A stretch of DNA of 33,618 nucleotides, from assembly GCF_937880195.1 (NCBI RefSeq), contig NZ_CALFLA010000066.1:1-33618 (forward strand), in the 5' to 3' direction. The notes under the pieces are model-generated. The model did no database searches, was not told where the DNA came from, and worked only from the letters and a program-made list of their open reading frames with translations. How positions within the stretch are numbered: position 1 is the stretch's first letter; each line of letters opens with the position of its first letter. The DNA comes from an uncultured Blautia sp. (lineage in GTDB: Bacteria > Bacillota > Clostridia > Lachnospirales > Lachnospiraceae). A program made the position numbers and the translations under genes. Shown in pieces: positions 15,809-25,007 of this stretch.

Positions 15809-16843
15809 ATGGCAGCGACCATGAAGGATATAGCCAGGCGCACAGGTCTTGGTCTTGCAACGATCTCTTCTTATTTTAACGGAGGGAACGTCAGAGAAAA
15901 AAACAGAAAAAAGATCGAAGAAGCCATCGAGGAACTGCATTATGAGGTAAACGAGGTTGCCAGGAATCTGAAAACAAACGCTACAAAAACCATTGGCGTA
16001 GTAATCCCGGAACTGAATAATATCTTTTGTGCAGAGATCATTAGCGGCATGGAGGATATTCTGAGAAATCATGGATATGCCACCATGATCTGCGACTGCC
16101 GTACAGACAGGAAACTGGAACAGGAAGCAGTAGATTTTCTACTTCGGAAGCGTGTGGACGGATTGATCAACATGCCGGTAGACACAGAAGGGGGACATTT
16201 GAATGGGTTCCAAAAAACAGGGAAACCCATTGTCCTGATCGACCGTAAGATCAAGGAAGTGGAATGTGACAGCGTACTGGTGGACAATGAACGGTCCTCA
16301 AAAGAGGCCCTTCGCCTTCTTTATGAAAACGGACACAGAAATATTGGGATCATCGGGGGCCCGGAGGATGTTTTTACAGCCCAGGAACGTATGAAAGGAT
16401 ATTTCAACACCATGGAAAGCCTTAAGCTTCCTGTCCGGGAATCCCTTGTTGTACATGGAGACTATACCATTCAGGGAGGCGTCCGCGCCATGGAAGAGCT
16501 TGTCAGCAAAAATCCAGATATGACAGCAGTTTTTGTGACCAATTACGAAATGACTATGGGAGCAGTGATCGGCCTGAATGAATTGGGAATCCGTATTCCA
16601 GATCAGATATCCATTATCGGATTTGACAATCTTCCTTTTGCCAGAGCATGTAATCCCAAACTTACCATTGTTTCCCAACCCACAGAAAAAATAGCAGAAA
16701 CAGCGGCAAATATGATACTGGAGAGGCTGGAAAACAGCAAAGAGCCTGCTTCCTGCCGGACAGAAAAACTGGAGACATCTATGATTCCCGGAAAATCTGT
16801 TATGCAGATAAAAAAGAAACCCCAAAATGCAGACCATTTATGA
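15809..16843 (+). CDS. LacI-family transcriptional regulator
   Basis: A 344-residue repressor. The N-terminal helix-turn-helix reads TMKDIARRTGLGLATISSYFN, with SYFNGG replacing the usual RVLN-x hinge entry, followed by a periplasmic-binding-protein-like effector domain (about residues 60-330). The conserved NNIFCAEIISGME and SIIGFDN segments are present. It lies second in the operon it presumably represses, since two identical palindromes overlap the operon promoter. The effector is probably a sugar phosphate or polyol of the pathway. The start at 15809 follows GGAG by 8 bases; the GTG at 15800 overlaps that site and is unlikely. Confidence 0.92.
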   Translation: MAATMKDIARRTGLGLATISSYFNGGNVREKNRKKIEEAIEELHYEVNEVARNLKTNATKTIGVVIPELNNIFCAEIISGMEDILRNHGYATMICDCRTDRKLEQEAVDFLLRKRVDGLINMPVDTEGGHLNGFQKTGKPIVLIDRKIKEVECDSVLVDNERSSKEALRLLYENGHRNIGIIGGPEDVFTAQERMKGYFNTMESLKLPVRESLVVHGDYTIQGGVRAMEELVSKNPDMTAVFVTNYEMTMGAVIGLNELGIRIPDQISIIGFDNLPFARACNPKLTIVSQPTEKIAETAANMILERLENSKEPASCRTEKLETSMIPGKSVMQIKKKPQNADHL

Positions 16844-16854
16844 GGAAAAGAAAA

Positions 16855-18372
16855 ATGAATCATTCATATGTAATTGGAATTGATATTGGAACAAGCGCCT
16901 GTAAGGCCGCGCTTTTTGACAGAAAAGGACAGGTAAAGGCAGCAGCAACCGGAGATTATCAGGTATATTATCCAAAGGAAGGATGGGCGGAACAAAATCC
17001 AGAGGAATGGTGGAGCGCTGTCTGCCAGGCGGTACGTTCCCTGCTTCATCAGGCCAGGATTTCCCCAAAAGAGATCGCAGGGGTTGGTATTGACGGCCAA
17101 AGCTGGTCTGCCATTGCCATTGACAAAGAGGGAAAGGTACTTACCAATACGCCTATCTGGATGGATACCAGAGCCCAGTACATCTGTGAACGGCTGAATG
17201 AAAAAATCGGTGGGGAGGAGATTTTTCATGTTGCAGGAAATTCTCTGCAGCCTTCCTATACTACGGCAAAGATTCTCTGGTATAAAGAAAATCTTCCAGA
17301 AGTTTACAGCCATACCTATAAGATCCTTCAGTCAAACAGTTTTATTGCTTTTAAGCTTACCGGAGAGATTTCTCAGGATTTGTCCCAGGGCTATGGGCTT
17401 CACTGTTTTGATATGAGAACAGGAACCTGGGATGAGAACATGTGCGAAAAACTGGGGATTCCCAGAGAATTTCTTCCAGAAATTGTTCCCTGTGACAGAA
17501 TTATAGGAACAGTAACAAAAAAAGCAGCAGAAGAATCAGGACTTGCAGAGGGAACTCCAGTTGTGGCAGGCGGCCTTGACGCAGCCTGCGGAACTCTTGG
17601 CGCAGGAGTGATCCATCCGGGAGAAACTCAGGAGCAGGGCGGTCAGGCTGGCGGTATGAGTATTTGTCTTGACCAGTGTAAGGCAGATCCAAGACTGATC
17701 CTGGGATATCATGTGATCCCTGGTAAATGGCTTCTCCAGGGCGGAACAACCGGAGGCGGCGGAGTGATGCGCTGGTTCGAACGGGAATTTGCGGATTATG
17801 AGCGGATGATGAAAAGGGAAACAGGAATTTCATCTTTGAACCAGCTTAATGAAATTGCAGAAAAAGTAAATCCCGGAAGCGACGGCCTTGTTTTTCTCCC
17901 ATATATGGCAGGGGAACGTTCTCCCATCTGGAACCCCTATGCAAAAGGCGTTTTTTATGGGCTTGATTTTTCTAAGACAAAAGGCCATATGGTACGGGCA
18001 TGTATGGAAGGAGTTGCTTTTTCTCTTCGGCATAATCTGGAAACTGCCGGGGAGGCAGGAGCGCAAGCCAGGGTGCTGAGAGCCATGGGAGGATCTGCAA
18101 ATTCTCTTCTCTGGACCCAGATAAAGGCAGACGTAACAGGAAGAAGGATCCTGGTTCCTGCCTCCGATACGGCCACTACTTTGGGAGCGGCGATGCTGGC
18201 AGGAGTGGGAACAGGATTTTACAGAGATTATGAGGAAGCGGTTCAGGAAACGGTGCAGGTCACAAGAACACATGAACCGAATTTGTCTGACAAAGCAGTT
18301 TACGATCAGACATATGAAACGTATCTGGAATTATACCGTTCCCTGTCAGGAATGATGACAAAACATAAATAA
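16855..18372 (+). CDS. FGGY-family carbohydrate kinase (xylulokinase-like, possibly a polyol kinase)
   Basis: A 505-residue ATP-dependent sugar or polyol kinase. The N-terminal phosphate-binding loop holds D10-I-G-T13, the substrate-domain segment reads WMDTRA, and the second half carries the catalytic base D242 in GGLDAACGTLGAG; a GGGGVMRW loop and the MGGSANS adenosine site follow. The ATG at 16855 with GAGG (16843-16846) upstream is preferred; the ATG at 16840 overlaps the regulator stop but has no RBS. General similarity is to XylB, but the neighbours (GatD-like dehydrogenase, PfkB kinase and bisphosphate aldolase) make a hexitol or ketohexose substrate more likely than xylulose. Substrate assignment is inference. 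Confidence 0.85.
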   Translation: MNHSYVIGIDIGTSACKAALFDRKGQVKAAATGDYQVYYPKEGWAEQNPEEWWSAVCQAVRSLLHQARISPKEIAGVGIDGQSWSAIAIDKEGKVLTNTPIWMDTRAQYICERLNEKIGGEEIFHVAGNSLQPSYTTAKILWYKENLPEVYSHTYKILQSNSFIAFKLTGEISQDLSQGYGLHCFDMRTGTWDENMCEKLGIPREFLPEIVPCDRIIGTVTKKAAEESGLAEGTPVVAGGLDAACGTLGAGVIHPGETQEQGGQAGGMSICLDQCKADPRLILGYHVIPGKWLLQGGTTGGGGVMRWFEREFADYERMMKRETGISSLNQLNEIAEKVNPGSDGLVFLPYMAGERSPIWNPYAKGVFYGLDFSKTKGHMVRACMEGVAFSLRHNLETAGEAGAQARVLRAMGGSANSLLWTQIKADVTGRRILVPASDTATTLGAAMLAGVGTGFYRDYEEAVQETVQVTRTHEPNLSDKAVYDQTYETYLELYRSLSGMMTKHK

Positions 18373-18402
18373 ATATACATATATCAGGAAGGAGTTTTGA
18401 TT

Positions 18403-19455
18403 ATGAAAGCAGCAGTTGTTGCAGCAAATGAGGATGTTCAGTATCAGGAAATCCCGGAGCCGGAGGTAAAACCAGGCTATGTGAAGATCAGAGTAAGGTA
18501 TTCTGGAATCTGCGGATCCGATATTCCCAGGGTGCTGAATCACGGCGTACATTTTTATCCCATTGTTCTTGGACATGAGTTTTCAGGAGACGTAACTGAA
18601 GTGGGAGAAGGAGTTACCAAGGTAAAGGTGGGAGACCGGGTTTCAGGAGCGCCTCTTGTACCTTGTATGAAATGTGAAGACTGTCAGAAGGGAAATTATT
18701 CCCTGTGTAAACATTACAGCTTTATCGGCTCCAGAGAGCAGGGAAGTAATGCGGATTATGTGGTAGTTCCAGAGCAGAATGCAGTTCCTTTTGACAAATC
18801 CATTCCCTATGAACAGGGAGCTATGTTTGAGCCGTCTACAGTAGCGCTTCATGGACTCCTTCAGAATGATTATCAGGGCGGAGAGTACGTGGCAGTCCTT
18901 GGAGGAGGAACCATTGGTATGTTTACCATGCAGTGGGCAAAAATCTTTGGATCTAAGAAAGTAGTTGTTTTTGATATCAGCAAAGAGCGTCTGGAGCTTG
19001 CGAAGCGGCTGGGAGCAGACGCGGTGGTTGATACCACAAAAGAGGACTATATGGAAAGAGCAATGGCTCTTACAGATGAAAAAGGCTACGGCTATGTATT
19101 TGAAACAGCAGGACAGGTTCCCACCATGCACATGGCTTTTGAGCTGGCGGCAAATAAGGCCCATGTATGCTTTATAGGAACTCCCCACGAGGAACTGTCC
19201 TTTACACCTGCTCAGTGGGAAAATATGAACCGCAAGGAATTTAAACTTACCGGCTCCTGGATGTCCTACAGCGCTCCTTATCCTGGAAAGGAATGGGAAT
19301 TGACTGCTCATTACTTTGCAACAGGACAGTTAAAATTTGATCCTGGATTTATCTATAAAAAAATTCCCATGAGCCAGGCGCAGGAAGCATTCCAGTTTTA
19401 TAAGACGCCGGGACTTGTAAAAGGAAAGATTCTTTTGTCAAATGAGGAAGAATGA
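18403..19455 (+). CDS. Zinc-dependent dehydrogenase, galactitol-1-phosphate 5-dehydrogenase-like
   Basis: A 350-residue medium-chain dehydrogenase that would oxidise a hexitol phosphate to a ketose phosphate with NAD(P). Catalytic zinc ligands are C37, H58 and E59 (CGSD and GHEFSG); structural zinc cysteines are C88, C91, C94 and C102. The Rossmann loop GGGTIG starts the cofactor domain. Matches to E. coli GatD as I recall it include CGSD-x-PR, H-x-YPI-x-LGHEFSG, FIGSR and GSWM-x-YS-x-P-PG-x-EWE, which makes GatD the closest named relative. The ATG at 18403 follows AGGAAGGAG; a TTG at 18397 is in frame but too near. No PTS galactitol importer is present, so the phosphate must come from a kinase. 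Confidence 0.85.
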   Translation: MKAAVVAANEDVQYQEIPEPEVKPGYVKIRVRYSGICGSDIPRVLNHGVHFYPIVLGHEFSGDVTEVGEGVTKVKVGDRVSGAPLVPCMKCEDCQKGNYSLCKHYSFIGSREQGSNADYVVVPEQNAVPFDKSIPYEQGAMFEPSTVALHGLLQNDYQGGEYVAVLGGGTIGMFTMQWAKIFGSKKVVVFDISKERLELAKRLGADAVVDTTKEDYMERAMALTDEKGYGYVFETAGQVPTMHMAFELAANKAHVCFIGTPHEELSFTPAQWENMNRKEFKLTGSWMSYSAPYPGKEWELTAHYFATGQLKFDPGFIYKKIPMSQAQEAFQFYKTPGLVKGKILLSNEEE

Positions 19456-19456
19456 A

Positions 19457-20386
19457 ATGATACTGACAGTAACATTAAACGCAGCTATTGATAAAAGGTA
19501 CGTGGTAGAGGATTTTAAGGTTGGGGAAGTGAACCGGGTAAAGGAGTGTTCCTATGTACCGGGCGGTAAGGGTTTAAATGTTTCCAAACCGGCTTCCATT
19601 TATGGAGCAGAGGTAGTGGCTACAGGATTTGTAGGCGGCCATGCGGGAAATTATATCGAAGACGCTCTGAAACCTTTTGGGATCAGAAGTGAATTTTACC
19701 ATGTGAATGCAGAAAGCCGTTCCTGTATCAATATCTGGGATGAGGTAAACCAGGTGCAGACAGAGTTTCTGGAACCGGGATTTACCATTGGCCAAAGAGA
19801 CTGGGAAGGATTTGAAGAAAAGTTCAAAAGCCTGGTGGCTGAGGCTGAAGTTGTGGCAATGTCTGGAAGTGTGCCAAAGGGACTGGATGGAATCGCATAC
19901 CAGAGTCTTGTTAAAATCGTAAAAGACGCTGGCAAAAAAGTGATCCTAGATACAAGCGGAAAGCTTCTGGAAATGGGAATCCAGGCTGTCCCCACGCTTA
20001 TTAAGCCCAATATTGACGAAATAAGAATGCTTACAGGAAAGTCCTGTGATGATATCCATGATATCATTGAGGCAGCAAAGGAAATCCACAGAAATGGAGT
20101 GGAGATAGTGGCGGTTTCCCTTGGGGCAGAGGGATCTCTTGCAGTAAGCGACGAGGGAATTTTCCGGGCAGAGGTTCCGAAGATCCATGCAGTAAATACA
20201 GTAGGCTGCGGAGATTCCATGATTGCAGGATTTGCTGTTGGAATAAAGGAGGGACTGCCCCTTTCAGAAATTCTCAGAAAGGCAAGCGCCATTTCTGCAG
20301 CGGCAGCTATGAGGGAAGAAACAGGATTTTTCTGTATGGAGGATATGGAAAAGCTCCTTCCTCAGATTATAATAAAAAAATTATAA
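19457..20386 (+). CDS. PfkB-family kinase (tagatose-6-phosphate / 1-phosphofructokinase type)
   Basis: A 309-residue ribokinase-fold enzyme phosphorylating a ketose phosphate to the bisphosphate, feeding the aldolase of the same operon. It starts with MILTVTLNAAIDK, the LacC/FruK hallmark; GGKGLNV follows, SGSVPKG is the central motif, and GCGD at the C-terminus holds the catalytic D253 with Cys in place of the usual Ala. The start at 19457 follows GAGGAAG; the upstream ATG lies inside the previous gene. It sits one base after the dehydrogenase stop, so translation is linked. FruK and LacC cannot be told apart by eye; the GatD-like partner favours tagatose 6-phosphate. Confidence 0.88.
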   Translation: MILTVTLNAAIDKRYVVEDFKVGEVNRVKECSYVPGGKGLNVSKPASIYGAEVVATGFVGGHAGNYIEDALKPFGIRSEFYHVNAESRSCINIWDEVNQVQTEFLEPGFTIGQRDWEGFEEKFKSLVAEAEVVAMSGSVPKGLDGIAYQSLVKIVKDAGKKVILDTSGKLLEMGIQAVPTLIKPNIDEIRMLTGKSCDDIHDIIEAAKEIHRNGVEIVAVSLGAEGSLAVSDEGIFRAEVPKIHAVNTVGCGDSMIAGFAVGIKEGLPLSEILRKASAISAAAAMREETGFFCMEDMEKLLPQIIIKKL

Positions 20387-20438
20387 GAAATATGTTTTTT
20401 TAAGAAAATAGATATAAATAAGAAAAGGAGAAGAAAAG

Positions 20439-21440
20439 ATGGCAGAATTTATCGATCCGGCCCTTGTGCCGAAAGTAACGCTCCCTTCCGGGGAAAAAGT
20501 TCCTTGTGTGGGAATGGGAACCTTTGGATCTGACCGTGTGTCTGCAGAGGAGGTATCTGAAGCTGTTGCAGGAGCTGTGCGCTGCGGCTACCGTATGTTT
20601 GACTGCGCTGCCTGCTATGGAAATGAGCCTCAGATCGGAAAGGTATTCCAGGAAGCCTTTGAAGAAGGCGTAGTGGAGAGAAAGGATCTCTTTATTATGA
20701 CAAAGGTATGGAACGATATGCACCGGGATGTAGAAAAGGCTTGCAGAAAGAGCATTCAGGATCTTCAGTGTGATTATGTGGATCTTTATTTTATCCACTG
20801 GCCTTTCCCAAACTACCATGCGCCGGGATGCGATGTGGATTCACGTAATCCAGATTCCAGACCTTTTAGTGTAGAAGAGTTTATGGATACCTACCGTCAG
20901 TGCGAGGAACTGGTGGAAAAAGGAGTGATCCGTTATATCGGAATCTCCAATATGACAATTCCGAAACTGGAGGCAGTACTTCCTCTTATGAAGATTAAAC
21001 CTGCAGCCTGTGAACTGGAGCTTCATGTCTGCTTCCAGCAGCAGGAGCTTTATGAGTACCTTGTTTCACATAATATCCAGCCAGTAGGCTATATGCCTCT
21101 TGGTTCTCCAAGAAGACCGGAAAGAGATATCTGCCCGGAGGATGTGGCTGATCTGCAGCTTCCTGAAATGAAAGCCATTGCAGAGGCTCATGGCGTACAT
21201 CCGGCTCTTGTTGCGCTGAAATGGGCACATCAGAGAGGAGAGATCTCCATTCCATTCTCTGTTCATAACTATTCCTCAAACCTGAAATGTGTTACAGAGG
21301 ATCCTCTTACAGAAGAAGAGATGAAAGTAATTTCCACTCTTGAAAAAGGCAACCGTCTTGTAAAAGGACAGGTCTTCCTCTGGGAGGGAGCCAACGACTG
21401 GCATGACCTCTGGGATGAGGATGGAGTGATCGTAAAATAA
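20439..21440 (+). CDS. Aldo-keto reductase
   Basis: A 333-residue NADPH-dependent oxidoreductase of the AKR superfamily. The catalytic tetrad is complete: D55, Y60, K89 and H120 (FDCAACYGNE, MTKVW and FIHWPF). The GISN strand and the C-terminal PFSVHNYSSNL cofactor segment are present. AAGGAG lies 8 bases before the ATG. As last gene of the hexitol-type operon it could reduce an aldose to the polyol entering the pathway, or oxidise a polyol; this is inference. A terminator follows, closing the operon. The sequence is closest in style to the polyol/aldose reductase branch of AKRs, without a definite subfamily. Confidence 0.88.
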   Translation: MAEFIDPALVPKVTLPSGEKVPCVGMGTFGSDRVSAEEVSEAVAGAVRCGYRMFDCAACYGNEPQIGKVFQEAFEEGVVERKDLFIMTKVWNDMHRDVEKACRKSIQDLQCDYVDLYFIHWPFPNYHAPGCDVDSRNPDSRPFSVEEFMDTYRQCEELVEKGVIRYIGISNMTIPKLEAVLPLMKIKPAACELELHVCFQQQELYEYLVSHNIQPVGYMPLGSPRRPERDICPEDVADLQLPEMKAIAEAHGVHPALVALKWAHQRGEISIPFSVHNYSSNLKCVTEDPLTEEEMKVISTLEKGNRLVKGQVFLWEGANDWHDLWDEDGVIVK

Positions 21441-21459
21441 TCATATATAATATAGAAAG

Positions 21460-21501
21460 AATCCGTCGGAATCTGCTGCGAGGCAGAGATGGCGGATTTT
21501 T
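21460..21501 (+). terminator. Terminator of the hexitol-type operon
   Basis: The outer stem AATCCG (21460-21465) pairs with CGGATT (21493-21498); an inner stem TCTGC/GCAGA (21472-21476 with 21483-21487) stacks within it. A T tract (21497-21501) follows. Confidence 0.8.
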
Positions 21502-21594
21502 CATATTCCAAAAGAGCAGGAAATGTGATAAACTAATTTTATATATTCAGGAATAAAAAGTATAGAAAAATAAGTGGGGGTTTTTGAATAGTTT

Positions 21595-23214
21595 ATGTAC
21601 CGCATATTACTTGTTGATGATGAGATTCTTGTAAGAGACGCGATCAAAGAAAACATTGACTGGAAGGGAATTGGCTGCGAGCTGGTGGGAGATTGTGAAA
21701 ACGGCCAGCAGGCTGCAGAATTTGTAAAAGAAAATCCAGTGGATATTGTGCTTACAGATATTCTGATGCCTTATATGGATGGAATGGAGCTGAGCCATTT
21801 TCTTCATGACAATTATCCTGATATTGTGATCGTGATTTTTAGTGGATTCGGAGAATTTGAGTATGCTAAAAAGGCAATTCAGTATAATGTCAGCGAATAT
21901 CTTCTGAAGCCGGTAACAGCCATGGAGCTGACTGACGTGATCGAAAAAATGAAAAAAAAGGTGGACGAGAAGCGCAAAGAAAAGAAAAAAATTGAAAAAT
22001 TGACAAAGGCTTCTGAAAGCTATCATAAAAATGCCCAGATCATCCGCTCCAAGGCCATGGAAGCTCTTGTAAACTGTACAGCCAATGTGGAAGAAAGTCT
22101 GGAAAAGCTGAGAGGAATGGGAATCGAACTTTCTGCAGTGCGTTACAGAGTGGCCATGTTTGACATTGATCTTTATTCAAATATGTACCAGCTTGATATG
22201 GAAAAGCGTCAGGAAAGCGCTTTGATGGCTTTTGTACTTTATAATATCAGTGACGAAATCGTAACCAGGGAACAGGCAGGCTACGCATACCAGGAAGGCG
22301 GAAATAGGGTCTGCATCCTTTTTCAGGAAAAATGGGGACGGGATTTTATTGCCGCCACAAGAGAAATCTGTCGTGAGATCCAGGAAAAAATGAAAGAAGT
22401 AATGGGAATTGACGTTTCAATGGGAATCGGAGACTGGGTAAAGTCTCCCGATAAGCTGCTTCTTTCTCATGATATGGCAGCCCAGGCTATGGAGTACAGA
22501 TATCTTCTTGGCGGAAAACTTTTGATCGATATGGCGGAACATAAGGATATTCCTCCGGTTCCTATAGATCAGCTCCTTGACCGCTTTACTGCGGCGCTGA
22601 AAACAGGAAACGGAGAGATCGTAGAAAAAATGGTCCGGGAGATGAAGGACTCTATCCGCAGAGGATTTGTGGAAAAAAGCCGCGCCTGTATGTATCTCCA
22701 GCAGATCGTACGTACAATGGACCGTGTCTGTGAGGATGTTTCAGCAGATATGGCCTGTGTGCAGGAGGGAAGAGATGAGCTGCTGCGCCAGATTACAGAA
22801 CAAAAATCTTTTGACAGCGCCTGCAGACTTGTGGAAGATCATATAGGAAAGGTATTTAAGATTTTAAGCGATATGAACAGCTCCAGTGAAGAAAAACAGG
22901 CACGTCTTGCAACAGATTACATCCAGCAAAATTATATGGATCCTGATTTGAGCTTAAATGATATTTGTTCCTATTTGAATATCAGTACCAGTTATTTCAG
23001 CACCATTTTCAAAAAAATGACAGGGGAGACTTTTACAGAAGTTCTGATCCGTACCCGAATGGAAAAGGCAAAGGAGCTTTTGGAAAACACCACCATGAAA
23101 AACTATGAGATTGCAGAAAAGGTTGGATTTTCCGATCCCCATTATTTTGGTATTTCCTTTAAAAAAATGACAGGAGTCACGCCCACTGAGTATGCCAGGG
23201 AGAAGAGAAGATGA
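21595..23214 (+). CDS. YesN-type response regulator (receiver plus AraC DNA-binding domain)
   Basis: A 539-residue regulator. The receiver domain (1-120) has acidic pocket D8-D9, phospho-acceptor D55, S83 and K105. A helical linker and a variable middle domain follow, and two AraC-type helix-turn-helix motifs occupy about residues 440-538 (SLNDICSYLNISTSYFSTIFKK and IAEKVGFSDPHYFGISFKK). The ATG at 21595 is forced by a TAG at 21589-21591; the only Shine-Dalgarno-like stretch, GGGGG at 21575-21579, is unusually far (15 bases). Its last bases overlap the kinase start (ATGA). It likely activates the ABC importer promoter at 26099, as such trios usually do. Confidence 0.92.
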   Translation: MYRILLVDDEILVRDAIKENIDWKGIGCELVGDCENGQQAAEFVKENPVDIVLTDILMPYMDGMELSHFLHDNYPDIVIVIFSGFGEFEYAKKAIQYNVSEYLLKPVTAMELTDVIEKMKKKVDEKRKEKKKIEKLTKASESYHKNAQIIRSKAMEALVNCTANVEESLEKLRGMGIELSAVRYRVAMFDIDLYSNMYQLDMEKRQESALMAFVLYNISDEIVTREQAGYAYQEGGNRVCILFQEKWGRDFIAATREICREIQEKMKEVMGIDVSMGIGDWVKSPDKLLLSHDMAAQAMEYRYLLGGKLLIDMAEHKDIPPVPIDQLLDRFTAALKTGNGEIVEKMVREMKDSIRRGFVEKSRACMYLQQIVRTMDRVCEDVSADMACVQEGRDELLRQITEQKSFDSACRLVEDHIGKVFKILSDMNSSSEEKQARLATDYIQQNYMDPDLSLNDICSYLNISTSYFSTIFKKMTGETFTEVLIRTRMEKAKELLENTTMKNYEIAEKVGFSDPHYFGISFKKMTGVTPTEYAREKRR

Positions 23215-25007
23215 AAAAAATCAGACCAGGAGAACGTTTGCTTGGAAGATTCAAAAGCATCCAGAGCGTGATATTTGCCATGGTTTCTATGCTGCTTCTG
23301 GGCGCGGTAGTGATCGCTACAGTGATTTCCATGAACTATACAAGAACTTCGGTTTTTGAAAATTCTTCCTTATATACTCAGACCATCATAAAGCAGATGA
23401 ATCAGAACATTGATTCTTATATTGACTACATGGAAAATATTTCCTATCTGGTTTCCAGTAATGAAGATGTGCAGACCTATCTTTTTGGAGATCATGTAGG
23501 TCCTGAGGTAAGAGGAAGGATCCTGAATCAGTTTGAGACCATTCTGGACAGCCGCAGCGATATACTGAACCTTGGTATTATTTCCGAAAACGGCAGAATG
23601 TTTATCAATGACGGAAGAGAAATGACAAACCCGGATTTGGATATCCACAGCCAGGAATGGTACATGAACGCTTTGAACGGTTCCCAGAGTTCCTACTTAA
23701 GCTCGTCCCACGTACAGCACATTATCAGTGGAGAACGCCCCTGGGTTATTACCCTGAGCCGCGGGATCCGCGATCAAAGTTCTGGCTCCACAAAAAAAGA
23801 AGCAGTGTTTTTTATTGACCTGAACTACAGCGCCATAAGCGGACTTTGCGATCAGAATATAGTAGGCAATCAGGGCTATGCGTTTATTCTTGATGCAGAA
23901 GGAAATATTGTTTATCATCCGCAACAGCAGCAGTTATATAATGAGCTTCAGACAGAGAACATTGGCCTGATCATGGAGTCGGAATCAGATACGATCCTGT
24001 ATGGAAAGGGAAGCGGCGAAAAGCTGTATACGATTTCCCGTTCAGAAAAAACAGGATGGACAGTTGTGGACAGTGTGCGCGTGGAAGAACTTCTTAGGAA
24101 GAGTAACGAGGCGCAAAGCCTTTATATTCTCGTTGCGGCAGGTCTGGTGGCTGTGGCGTTGTTTTTTTCAAAATTTATTGCAAAAAATATTACCCAGCCT
24201 ATCCAGAAGCTCTGTGAATCCATGGAAAAGGTACAGGAAGGCGATTTTAGCGTTTCAGACATTGTAGTGGACTCTGCGAATGAGATCGGCAGCCTTACCA
24301 CCTCCTTTAATGTGATGACACACAGAATACAGGATCTGATGGAACAGAATATCCGGGAACAGGAGGCAAAAAGAAAGAGTGAACTGAAGGCGCTCCAGTC
24401 TCAGATCAATCCTCATTTTCTTTATAATACGCTGGACTCTATTATATGGATGGCAGAGGGAAAGAAAAACGAAGAGGTGGTTTTGATGACCGCTTCTCTG
24501 GCAAGGCTCTTGAGACAGAGTATCAGTAATGAAGACGAGGTGGTGTCCATAGGGCAGGAAATCGAATATGCCAGAGGATATCTCACCATCCAGAAAATGC
24601 GCTATAAGGATAAAATGGAATATCAGATAGACGTAGATCCTTCTATATTAAATATTCCTCTTATTAAGCTGGTGCTGCAGCCGGTGATCGAAAACGCTAT
24701 ATACCATGGACTGAAATATAAGGAAAGCAAAGGCTTCCTTTTGGTCAGAGGATTTCCAAAAGACGGAAATGCAGTTCTCCAGGTTATTGACGACGGCGTA
24801 GGAATGGATGAGGAAACTCTGGAACATATTTACGAAAAGCATAAGGTCAATTATCGCTCTAACGGGGTGGGAATCTATAATGTGCAGAAACGCCTTCAGC
24901 TTTATTATGGAAATGAGTACGGTATTACCTATGAAAGTGAAGTAGGAAAAGGAACCACTGCCACTATTACTATTCCAGGACCAGGGAAAAAGGAGGATCT
25001 GCAATGA
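23211..25007 (+). CDS. Sensor histidine kinase (LytS/YesM type)
   Basis: A 598-residue membrane kinase. The first membrane helix is about residues 19-41 and the second about 303-323, enclosing an extracellular Cache-like sensor of roughly 260 residues. A HAMP domain (about 324-378) leads to the His_kinase core with phospho-acceptor H402 in PHFLYNTLD. The ATPase domain has N-box E494-N495 (VIENAIYHG) and a DDGVGMD glycine loop near residue 530. It overlaps the regulator gene by 4 bases upstream and the binding-protein gene by 4 bases downstream, so all three are made together. The signal is probably sugar, delivered through the tethered binding protein. Confidence 0.92.
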   Translation: MKKIRPGERLLGRFKSIQSVIFAMVSMLLLGAVVIATVISMNYTRTSVFENSSLYTQTIIKQMNQNIDSYIDYMENISYLVSSNEDVQTYLFGDHVGPEVRGRILNQFETILDSRSDILNLGIISENGRMFINDGREMTNPDLDIHSQEWYMNALNGSQSSYLSSSHVQHIISGERPWVITLSRGIRDQSSGSTKKEAVFFIDLNYSAISGLCDQNIVGNQGYAFILDAEGNIVYHPQQQQLYNELQTENIGLIMESESDTILYGKGSGEKLYTISRSEKTGWTVVDSVRVEELLRKSNEAQSLYILVAAGLVAVALFFSKFIAKNITQPIQKLCESMEKVQEGDFSVSDIVVDSANEIGSLTTSFNVMTHRIQDLMEQNIREQEAKRKSELKALQSQINPHFLYNTLDSIIWMAEGKKNEEVVLMTASLARLLRQSISNEDEVVSIGQEIEYARGYLTIQKMRYKDKMEYQIDVDPSILNIPLIKLVLQPVIENAIYHGLKYKESKGFLLVRGFPKDGNAVLQVIDDGVGMDEETLEHIYEKHKVNYRSNGVGIYNVQKRLQLYYGNEYGITYESEVGKGTTATITIPGPGKKEDLQ

